Below are positions 1-7,858 of a stretch of 32,716 bases of DNA, piece after piece. Origin of the DNA: Chryseobacterium sp. GTDB taxonomy: Bacteria; Bacteroidota; Bacteroidia; Flavobacteriales; Weeksellaceae. The position numbers and the translations under genes are program-made. Position 1 is the first letter of the stretch; the number at the start of each line of letters is the position of its first letter. The stretch covers positions 1-32,716 of the forward strand of contig JASLCD010000341.1 in assembly GCA_030146295.1 (NCBI GenBank), written 5' to 3'. Under the pieces are notes generated by a model. The model saw only the letters and a program-made list of their open reading frames with translations. It searched no databases and was not told where the DNA came from.

Positions 1-2
1 AT

Positions 3-1631
3 GCAGGTGTAAAAGATGCATTAGTACAATGGTGGTATGGGCACAATGCAGTAGCATTTGTATTAACCACCCCTGTATTAGGTCTGATGTATTACTTTAT
101 GCCAAAAGCAGCACAACGACCGGTATTCTCATACAAGCTATCCATTATTCACTTCTGGTCGCTGATCTTTGTATATCTTTGGGCCGGGCCTCACCACCTG
201 CAATATACAGCTTTACCTGCCTGGGCTCAGGCTGTAGGAACAGGATTCTCTATCATGCTTATTGCCCCATCATGGGGAGGTATGCTGAATGGTCTTCTTA
301 CGTTAAGAGGAGCTTGGGACAAAGTAAGAGAAAATCCTATTCTGAAATTCTTTGTAGTTGCAATTACCTGTTATGGTATGGCTACTTTTGAAGGACCCTT
401 ATTGGCCACAAAATCATTAAATAAAATTGGTCACTATACCGACTGGGTAATTGGCCACGTACACTTAGGAGCTCTTGGATGGAATGGTTTCATGGCATTC
501 GGAGTGGTGTATTATCTTGTTCCGATTATGTGGAGAACGTCGCTTTGGTCTAAAAAACTGGCCAACTGGCACTTCTGGCTGGGAACATTGGGAATTATCT
601 TCTATGCCGTTCCTATGTATATTTCAGGATTCACACAGGGATTGATGTGGAAACAATTCAACCCGGACGGGACATTATTGTGGAAAAACTGGCTGGATAC
701 TGTTACAGCAATCATTCCATACTTTAAAATGAGATTTTTAGGAGGAGTTCTATATCTGTCCGGTGCTATATTAATGGTGATCAATGTGATCAAGACTATT
801 AAAGCAGGTTCATTCCAGAAAGAGGTTCCTGCAGAAGCACCTGCACTGGCCAACATCGGTACTTCAAGAAAAGAAGGTGAAGGGGTACACCTGTGGTTGG
901 AAAGAACACCTACACTCCTTTCTATATTAGCTTTTATCACGATAGCAATCGGTGGATTGGTAGAAATTGTTCCAACACTCTCACTGAAGCAAAGTGTTCC
1001 GACAATCACGGCAGTAAAACCATATACTCCGCTGGAACTGGAAGGTAGAGATCTTTATATCCGTGAAGGCTGTAATGCCTGCCACTCTCAGATGATCAGA
1101 CCTTTCCGTGATGAAGTGGTAAGATTTGAAGGAAAAAACGGACAGTATTCCAAAGCCGGAGAATTTATTTATGACAGACCATTCTTATGGGGATCTAAAA
1201 GAACAGGACCGGATCTTCACAGAGAAGGAGGCAGAAATCCGGATTCATGGCACTTCAAACATATGTACAACCCAAGAATAACTTCTGCCGGTTCTATCAT
1301 GCCTCGTTTTCCATGGCTGATCACCAATAAACTGGACCGTGATCAAATGGTAGATAAGATGAAACTGATGAAAAACGTTTTTGATGTTCCTTATACAAAA
1401 GCACAGATAGACTCTGCCAACCAATGGGCAGACAACCAATCCAAAGCAATTGTACAGAGAATCTACTCTGAAGCAACAGATGTAAAAGATCAGATGGTAA
1501 AAGAAAAAACAGCAAAAGGATCTGCTTATGTACCACTTGAACAGAGAGAAATTGTAGCAATGATTGCTTATCTGCAGAGATTAGGTACAGATATTAAAAC
1601 AACACAGGTACAAACTGCCAGCGTTGAGTAA
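3..1631 (+). CDS. ccoN: cbb3-type cytochrome c oxidase, fused subunits I and II (CcoNO), 5'-truncated by window edge
   Basis: This is the catalytic part of the high-affinity cbb3 terminal oxidase in the inner membrane. Frame 3 is open from the first bases, so the ATG at 87 is internal and the N-terminus lies outside the window; 542 residues are visible. The CcoN part shows metal-ligand histidines in YGHNAV (visible residue 14), GPHH (64-65) and HVH (152 and 154), followed by ALGWN. A hydrophobic anchor at about 298-320 then leads into a CcoO domain with one c-type heme site, CNACH (bases 1071-1085), the QMIRPFRDE stretch and a GSIMPRFPW segment that would supply the axial Met. N and O are therefore one polypeptide, a fusion known in Bacteroidetes. 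The stop is 19 nt before ccoP, so the two are surely one operon. Only the missing 5' end is uncertain. Confidence 0.96.
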   Translation, partial: AGVKDALVQWWYGHNAVAFVLTTPVLGLMYYFMPKAAQRPVFSYKLSIIHFWSLIFVYLWAGPHHLQYTALPAWAQAVGTGFSIMLIAPSWGGMLNGLLTLRGAWDKVRENPILKFFVVAITCYGMATFEGPLLATKSLNKIGHYTDWVIGHVHLGALGWNGFMAFGVVYYLVPIMWRTSLWSKKLANWHFWLGTLGIIFYAVPMYISGFTQGLMWKQFNPDGTLLWKNWLDTVTAIIPYFKMRFLGGVLYLSGAILMVINVIKTIKAGSFQKEVPAEAPALANIGTSRKEGEGVHLWLERTPTLLSILAFITIAIGGLVEIVPTLSLKQSVPTITAVKPYTPLELEGRDLYIREGCNACHSQMIRPFRDEVVRFEGKNGQYSKAGEFIYDRPFLWGSKRTGPDLHREGGRNPDSWHFKHMYNPRITSAGSIMPRFPWLITNKLDRDQMVDKMKLMKNVFDVPYTKAQIDSANQWADNQSKAIVQRIYSEATDVKDQMVKEKTAKGSAYVPLEQREIVAMIAYLQRLGTDIKTTQVQTASVE

Positions 1632-1650
1632 CATTTAAAATTGAATTGCA

Positions 1651-2538
1651 ATGAAAACGAGAACCCCAATTTCAATATATATCGCAACAACGATAGGTTT
1701 AACGATCATGGCCTTTGAAATGTTTGCCAGTGATTCAGGATATTTTTCTTCTCCTTTTTTCTGGGCGTTGATATTAATTGCCATTATCCTCCTGCTGATC
1801 ATGAATTCGATTGGAGATCTGGTGGAAAATGAAAATTTCAACAGATTATCAGAGGAAGAGAAAAAACAATATCTGGCAGAAAAAAATATTCCTTATTATC
1901 AGAAATTATGGAACTCTGCCTTCAAAAAACAATCTGTCACGGAAGAAAAGGATATCCTTATCGACCATGGTTTTGACGGGATTACAGAGCTTGACAACTC
2001 TCTTCCGAAATGGTGGATTGGTCTGTTCTGGTTCGGATGTATCTTCTGTGCGGTTTATCTGATAGCTTTTTCTTTTACAGATTACGCCCATCCGGAAGTA
2101 GAATACACCAAAGAAGCAAAAACCATGTTGGCTTCAATTGAAGAGTATGAGAAAACAGCTCCTCAGATCAATCTGGAATCTGCAAAATACAGTGCTGATA
2201 ATATCGCGGAAGGTCAGGAACTTTTCAAAACGAATTGTGTTACCTGTCATGGAGACGGTGGAAAAGGAGGTATAGGTCCCAACCTTACCGATACCCACTG
2301 GATCAACATAAAAGAAAAAAGTTTATTTAAAAATGTATTTTGGATGCTTGAAAACGGTTCTCCAAACAATCCTACCATGAGACCTTTCATCAAGGAAGGA
2401 ACCATCACAGGAAGAGATGCTGAAAAAATTGCAGCCTACATTTACCATATCAACCAGGAAACGGCTCCTATTACAACGGCACAAGGCGGTGCCGCTCCGC
2501 AGGGAGAAGAGGTAAAATGGGAAAATGGAAACAACTAA
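1651..2538 (+). CDS. ccoP: cbb3-type cytochrome c oxidase subunit III (CcoP), single-heme form
   Basis: This 295-residue membrane-anchored cytochrome c subunit passes electrons to CcoO/CcoN. Two hydrophobic segments lie at about 9-27 and 34-54. Next comes the FixP/CcoP N-terminal signature (HGFDGITELDNSLPKWW, about 106-122), a third membrane segment at about 121-142, and a periplasmic cytochrome c domain with CVTCH at 196-200, IGPNLTD after it, and a likely axial Met at 243 (PTMRPF). Proteobacterial CcoP usually has two CxxCH sites; only one is present here. The extra N-terminal helices may stand in for a separate CcoQ/FixQ, since no ccoQ fits in the 19-nt gap upstream. The ATG at 1651 is the first in-frame start after ccoNO. 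ccoG and ccoH/FixH do not follow, because the operon ends at a terminator. Confidence 0.93.
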   Translation: MKTRTPISIYIATTIGLTIMAFEMFASDSGYFSSPFFWALILIAIILLLIMNSIGDLVENENFNRLSEEEKKQYLAEKNIPYYQKLWNSAFKKQSVTEEKDILIDHGFDGITELDNSLPKWWIGLFWFGCIFCAVYLIAFSFTDYAHPEVEYTKEAKTMLASIEEYEKTAPQINLESAKYSADNIAEGQELFKTNCVTCHGDGGKGGIGPNLTDTHWINIKEKSLFKNVFWMLENGSPNNPTMRPFIKEGTITGRDAEKIAAYIYHINQETAPITTAQGGAAPQGEEVKWENGNN

Positions 2539-2568
2539 AAAATTATTATCTATCATATAAACCATGCC

Positions 2569-2655
2569 AAGCCCCCTTTGCAACTACACTAACATTTGAA
2601 TTTCATTTTTGCTAACTAACCTTTTCAACATTAAAAAATGATATAAAGGGGGCTT
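2569..2655 (+). terminator. Candidate intrinsic terminator of the cco operon with an unusually long loop
   Basis: A perfect 11-bp inverted repeat, AAGCCCCCTTT (2569-2579) and AAAGGGGGCTT (2645-2655), is followed by a T run (to 2658). It starts 30 nt after the ccoP stop. The loop is 65 nt, far longer than usual, and AT-rich. The remaining gap to the tamB start (2656-2830) holds no gene that I can see. It contains a small palindrome TTTGCA-TT-TGCAAA at 2755-2768 and the tamB promoter candidate. Confidence 0.6.
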
Positions 2656-2804
2656 TTTAAAAAATAAATATCCATACCTTGGTTTGTCTTACTCAACTAT
2701 TCACTTGACAGCTACAAACTAAAAATTCCATAATAAGGCAGCCAAGGCAGGATTTTTGCATTTGCAAAGGATACCACAACAAAGACTAAGTAAAATAGTA
2801 TTAT

Positions 2805-2812
2805 TATCTTTG
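2805..2812 (+). promoter_or_regulatory. Candidate -7 promoter element for tamB
   Basis: TATCTTTG is a perfect match to the Bacteroidetes -7 consensus TAnnTTTG. No good -33 TTG is seen at the usual distance. If used, transcription would start near 2818, just upstream of the TTG codon at 2831 and downstream of the in-frame TTG at 2756. It therefore favours the shorter tamB start. Confidence 0.4.
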
Positions 2813-2830
2813 TTAGAAACCACCTCGCAT

Positions 2831-5800
2831 TTGAAACTGAAAATCAACACCACAAAGCTTTTAAGGCGTATTGTAATAACCTTTATTTCAATATTGGTTT
2901 TTCTTACCCTGCTGATACTAAGCTTAAGACTTCCTGCTGTTCAAAATTTTATAAAAGACAAGCTTATTGTTTATCTTGAGAAAAAAATCAAAACTAAGGT
3001 AAGCCTTGAAAAAGTTTACATCGGATTTCCCAACAGCCTGGTAATGGAAAATCTTTATCTTAAAGGACAGGATGTAGACACCCTACTGGCAGTCCGGAAA
3101 CTGGATGTAGGTTTACATATGCTGAAGCTCCTCAATTCTACAGCAGATATTACTTCAGTCAATATGGAAGGAGCCCGTGCTCATGTGGTACGGAAACAGG
3201 ATGGCAAATTCAATTTCGATTATATTATCGATGCTTTCGCAACCAGCGACAAAGAAGAAAGTTCTTCCAAGCCATTCATTATTTCTCTTGATAAAATCAA
3301 TTTAAAAGATATTGGCGTTATCTTCAATGACCAGCAGTCCAGAAATGATATTAAACTCTATTTTAAATCGTTTGATACAAGAGTAAAGACTTTTGATCTC
3401 AACAAAAATAATTATGCCGTTAACGATATCAATCTTGATGGATTAAAATTAAAGTTAAAACAGGGGCTTGTAGAAGAAGTCACTCAAAAGGTTGAGAAAA
3501 AAGTAGACTCTCTCAATGAAAAAAAACCGATGAATATTGGATTGAGAGGCATTAAACTTACTCATTTCGACATTGATTATGGTGATGAAAATACCAAGAC
3601 ATTTGCAAAAGTTATATTTAAAGAGCTTAGTACAAAGGTCAATAAACTTGATCTGGAAAAAAATGCTTTCAACGTAGCCAATGTATTTCTTTCCGGAGCG
3701 GATATTAATGCCAATCTTTATCTTCCAGCTCAGAATGCCAATCCGAAAACAACAAAAGAACCTGAAGTTTCCAAAGTTTCTGATCAGGATAAAGCCATGA
3801 AACTTCTCTTAGGGAAACTTGTTCTGAACGATGTAAAGGTCAATTATAACAATACTGCCATTGCTCCAACGAAACAGGGAATGGACTTCAATCACCTTAA
3901 TTTTTCAAAAATGAATGTGGAAGTGAGAAGTTTCAAAATGGAGAATAATACTTTTGCCGGAACCGTAAATTCTGCAGAAATTAAGGAGGGCAGAGGACTG
4001 GATATCCAGAAATTCAATACGGATTTTGTTTACGCAGAAAAGGAAGCATATCTGAAAGATCTTTATCTTCAAACTCCTAAAACCCTATTGCGTGATGAGG
4101 TTATTTTAAATTATAACTCAATTGATCAACTTAGCAAAAACTTAGGTGCTGTAAAGATTTCGGCCAACATTAAGGACTCAAGAATAGGATTCTCAGACAT
4201 TCTGAATTTGGTTCCTACTTTAAGAAATACAGTTCCATTTAATAAATATCCCAACGCTATTCTCAATGTAAACGCTAATGTAAAAGGAAGTGTGAATGAT
4301 CTTTTCATTCAGGATCTGAAAGTTTCCGGATTGGATCAGCTAAGGGTAATGGCATCCGGAAAAATCAAAAATGCAATGAATCCGGATCAGTTGTATTATG
4401 ATCTGAGAATCGGGGAGTTTTCTTCCGGCGCCAAAACGATCTTCAATCTGGTCCCGAAAAATACAATTCCTTCCAATATTTCGCTTCCTTCCCATTTCAG
4501 CATCAAAGGAAATGCAAAAGGAACGACAAAAGTGGTGAATACAGACTTAAACCTTTACTCTACTTTAGGAAATACTGCAGTCATCGCACAGGTAGACATG
4601 CGAAGAAAAAATCATGAATTGTATGATGTAAAAGCCAATCTTCAGGGTATACAGGTAGGAAAAATTATTCAGAATAAAGATATTGGTCCTGTCACGGCAC
4701 AAATTGCAGCCAAAGGAGAAAGCTTTGATTTTAAGAATGCCAATGCAGATCTGAAGGGGCACGTTGCTTCTGCTGTCTACAAAGGCTACCGTTATCAAAA
4801 CATGAACCTTACAGGAAAGATCAACAAAGGAGCTTATCATGTTATTTTAGATTCAAAAGACCCTAATGCCAGTTTACAACTGACTGCTTCGGGAGTTTAT
4901 GATGAAAAAAATCCTACCGTAAAAGTAAATGGAGAGGTTATCAAACTGGATGTCAATAAGCTTGGGTTCTATGAAAAGCCAATGATTATTGCCGGAAAAA
5001 TTGATGGTGATTTTACGAGTCTGGATCCCAACAATCTGAACGGATATCTGAACCTTAAAGATTTTGCATTTTCGGATACCAAAGAAGTATATCCTGTACA
5101 GGAAGTTAATCTGAAGGCTTCATCTACACAGGATTCTACACAGATTATTTTCAACTCTCAGGTGGCAGATGTGGAACTGAAAGGTAAATATAAACTTACC
5201 CAGATTTTTGGAGCTTTAACGCAAACAGTCAACCAATATTATCAGTTTCAGAAACCGGATAAAAAGCAGAAAATAGATCCGGGACAGCATTTTACCTTTA
5301 CGGCGAAAATCAAAAATGATGATCTGATCAGAAAATTTGTTCCGGATCTGAAAGATTTTGAAACCATCAATCTGGCTGGAAATTACGATGCAGATTCTCA
5401 GAAAATTGAAATTGACGGACAGATACCGCGGTTGTTATATGGCGAAAATTCAATTGAAAAAGGAGCTTTAAAGGTAACAAATGAAAATCAGGCATTACAG
5501 TACAGTCTGAATGTTGCCGCTTTAAAAAGCTCAAGTTTTTCTTTGAATAAAATTAATATTGACGGTGATGTTGCTGACAACACCATTCGATACAACGTTA
5601 CCACAAAGGATGAAAAAGACGCTACGCAATTCCTGATTGCAGGAAGTGCAAAATCCTTAAATGATATTACAGAAGTTTCTCTGAACCCGAATGGCTTAAA
5701 ACTCAACTATACGGATTGGAACGTTGCAGAAAACAACAAAATCCAGATCAGCAATAAAGGAATTCTGGCAGATAACTTCATCTTGTCTAATGGCAGCAGT

Positions 5801-7858
5801 GAAATTGCTGTACAGTCTGAAAGCAGTAGCCCAAGCAGTCCTTTGAATATTTCGTTGAAAGATTTCAAGATTGAAACCATTACAGAGCTTATTAAAAAAG
5901 ATACGGTTCTGGCAAGGGGAACTATTAACGGAACCGCACAGCTTCGTGATGTGACTAAAAATATGACCTTCACTTCTGATCTGAATATTTCTGATTTGAT
6001 CGTTTATGGAAGTCCTGTCGGAAATCTTGCTGTAAAAGTGAACAATGCTTCACCGAATGTTTTAAATGCTGATATTGCACTTTCCGGAAATAATAATGAT
6101 GTAAAAATCCTTGGGGATTATAATACTTCTTCCAGTACTTTCGACCTGAATATGGCGATCAATCAGCTTCAGATGATGAGTATTCAAGGGTTTTCTATGA
6201 ATGCGATTACCAACACGGAAGGTTATCTTTCAGGAAACTTAAAGATCACCGGAACTACCGATAAACCTAATATTTTAGGAAAAGTAAAATTCAATGATGC
6301 CGGATTGGAAATTGCCAAAACAGGAAGTGACTTCAGACATCTGAGTGATGAAATAGATTTTACAAGCCAGGGAATAGAGTTTGATAAATTTAAAATCAAA
6401 GATAAAGACGGAAATGCTCTTGTTGTGGACGGTCAGGTTCTTACTCAAACCTACAGAGATTTTGCCTTTAATCTGAATGTGAATGCGAAAGACTTTAAAG
6501 TTGTCAATTCAGAGAAGTCAAATGATGCGATGATGTATGGTATTCTGGCCATTGATGCCGGACTTCATATCCGTGGAAACCTTGATCTTCCAAAAGTAGA
6601 CGGAAGACTGAGCGTGGCAGACAACACTGATTTCACTTTTGTTCTTCCTCAATCCAGCCCTACTTTACAGGAGAGAGATGGTATTGTAGAATTTGTGGAT
6701 CAGGATCAGGTGGTTTTAAACAAAACAATCAAAGCAGATTCTCTTAATGCGCAGAGCCGCATCAAAGGAATGGATGTAAGTGTTAATATTGAAGTCAGCA
6801 AAGAGGCAAAACTGTCTCTGATCATTGATAAAGCCAATGGTGATTTTGTACAGCTTCAGGGTGAAGCTGAATTAACCGGAGGAATAGATCCGTCAGGAAA
6901 AACTACGCTGGTAGGAGTATATGAAGTGGAAAAAGGGAGTTATGATCTTTCGGTGAGTTTCCTGAAACGTAAATTTGACATCCAGAAAGGCAGTACCATT
7001 ACCTGGACAGGTGAACCTACAACGGCTCAAATGGATATTACTGCCGTATATAAAACAGAAGCACCACCTATTGACCTTGTGGAGCAGCAGATCAGTGGAG
7101 AGAGTGCCTCAACGATGAATCAGTTTAAGCAGAGGGTTCCTTTCAATGCTTTATTAAAAATGAAAGGGGAATTGCTGAAACCTCAGCTTACTTTCGATAT
7201 TACTACAGATGAGAAAAATAATTCTGTATCTACGAATGTAAAAGATGTTGTCGATCAGAAACTTGCCCAGATCAGAACTCAGGAATCTGAGCTGAACAAA
7301 CAGGTATTTGCCTTATTGCTTCTGAACCGCTTTATCGGAGAAAATCCATTTGAAAGCGGTGCCGGAATGTCTGCAGAAACCATGGCAAGACAGAGTGTGA
7401 GTAAAATCCTTTCTCAACAGCTGAATAATCTTGCAGCAGGCCTGATTAAAGGAGTAGATCTTAATTTTGGACTTGATTCTTCAGAAGATTATTCCACCGG
7501 AGAGAAAAATACCCGCACCGACCTGAATGTAGATATCAGTAAAAAATTATTGAATGACCGACTGAAAGTAACGGTAGGAAGTAATTTCGGACTGGAAGGC
7601 CAGGCCCGCCAGAATGAAAACATGACCAATATTGCGGGTAACGTTTCCGTAGATTACAGTCTTTCCAAAGATGGAAGATATATGCTGCGCGCTTACCGTA
7701 AAGATGAATATCAGGTAGCTCTTCAGGGGCAGATCATAGAAACCGGAGTTGGCTTTATCATTACATTGGATTATGACAAATTCCGTGAGATCTTCCAGAA
7801 GTCTAAAGAGAAAAAGCAGAAAAAAAATCAAAATAACCAAGTGGTAGAATTTAAATAA
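2831..7858 (+). CDS. tamB: TamB-like (DUF490) translocation and assembly module protein
   Basis: This is a large AsmA/TamB-type protein of 1675 residues from TTG 2831. It is anchored in the inner membrane by one N-terminal helix (about residues 13-33) and is expected to span the periplasm as a repetitive beta-strand groove reaching the outer-membrane partner TamL. The middle is a long low-complexity series of short beta-rich repeats. The last 350 or so residues match the TamB C-terminal domain style, including VEKGSYDLSVSFLKRKFDI and the LLLLNRFIGENPFESGAG stretch. The frame is open back to TTG 2756 with no ATG until 3044. I chose TTG 2831 (MKLKINTTKLLRR) because basic residues then directly precede the membrane helix and the TATCTTTG box lies just upstream. 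The stop overlaps the tamL ATG by one base, which indicates translational coupling. The family call is firm; the start is not. Confidence 0.9.
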   Translation: MKLKINTTKLLRRIVITFISILVFLTLLILSLRLPAVQNFIKDKLIVYLEKKIKTKVSLEKVYIGFPNSLVMENLYLKGQDVDTLLAVRKLDVGLHMLKLLNSTADITSVNMEGARAHVVRKQDGKFNFDYIIDAFATSDKEESSSKPFIISLDKINLKDIGVIFNDQQSRNDIKLYFKSFDTRVKTFDLNKNNYAVNDINLDGLKLKLKQGLVEEVTQKVEKKVDSLNEKKPMNIGLRGIKLTHFDIDYGDENTKTFAKVIFKELSTKVNKLDLEKNAFNVANVFLSGADINANLYLPAQNANPKTTKEPEVSKVSDQDKAMKLLLGKLVLNDVKVNYNNTAIAPTKQGMDFNHLNFSKMNVEVRSFKMENNTFAGTVNSAEIKEGRGLDIQKFNTDFVYAEKEAYLKDLYLQTPKTLLRDEVILNYNSIDQLSKNLGAVKISANIKDSRIGFSDILNLVPTLRNTVPFNKYPNAILNVNANVKGSVNDLFIQDLKVSGLDQLRVMASGKIKNAMNPDQLYYDLRIGEFSSGAKTIFNLVPKNTIPSNISLPSHFSIKGNAKGTTKVVNTDLNLYSTLGNTAVIAQVDMRRKNHELYDVKANLQGIQVGKIIQNKDIGPVTAQIAAKGESFDFKNANADLKGHVASAVYKGYRYQNMNLTGKINKGAYHVILDSKDPNASLQLTASGVYDEKNPTVKVNGEVIKLDVNKLGFYEKPMIIAGKIDGDFTSLDPNNLNGYLNLKDFAFSDTKEVYPVQEVNLKASSTQDSTQIIFNSQVADVELKGKYKLTQIFGALTQTVNQYYQFQKPDKKQKIDPGQHFTFTAKIKNDDLIRKFVPDLKDFETINLAGNYDADSQKIEIDGQIPRLLYGENSIEKGALKVTNENQALQYSLNVAALKSSSFSLNKINIDGDVADNTIRYNVTTKDEKDATQFLIAGSAKSLNDITEVSLNPNGLKLNYTDWNVAENNKIQISNKGILADNFILSNGSSEIAVQSESSSPSSPLNISLKDFKIETITELIKKDTVLARGTINGTAQLRDVTKNMTFTSDLNISDLIVYGSPVGNLAVKVNNASPNVLNADIALSGNNNDVKILGDYNTSSSTFDLNMAINQLQMMSIQGFSMNAITNTEGYLSGNLKITGTTDKPNILGKVKFNDAGLEIAKTGSDFRHLSDEIDFTSQGIEFDKFKIKDKDGNALVVDGQVLTQTYRDFAFNLNVNAKDFKVVNSEKSNDAMMYGILAIDAGLHIRGNLDLPKVDGRLSVADNTDFTFVLPQSSPTLQERDGIVEFVDQDQVVLNKTIKADSLNAQSRIKGMDVSVNIEVSKEAKLSLIIDKANGDFVQLQGEAELTGGIDPSGKTTLVGVYEVEKGSYDLSVSFLKRKFDIQKGSTITWTGEPTTAQMDITAVYKTEAPPIDLVEQQISGESASTMNQFKQRVPFNALLKMKGELLKPQLTFDITTDEKNNSVSTNVKDVVDQKLAQIRTQESELNKQVFALLLLNRFIGENPFESGAGMSAETMARQSVSKILSQQLNNLAAGLIKGVDLNFGLDSSEDYSTGEKNTRTDLNVDISKKLLNDRLKVTVGSNFGLEGQARQNENMTNIAGNVSVDYSLSKDGRYMLRAYRKDEYQVALQGQIIETGVGFIITLDYDKFREIFQKSKEKKQKKNQNNQVVEFK

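Noticed and set aside
29..391. 120-residue frame overlapping the start of ccoNO
   Set aside because: It lies wholly inside the well-supported ccoN frame and its translation resembles no protein family; it is a shadow frame.
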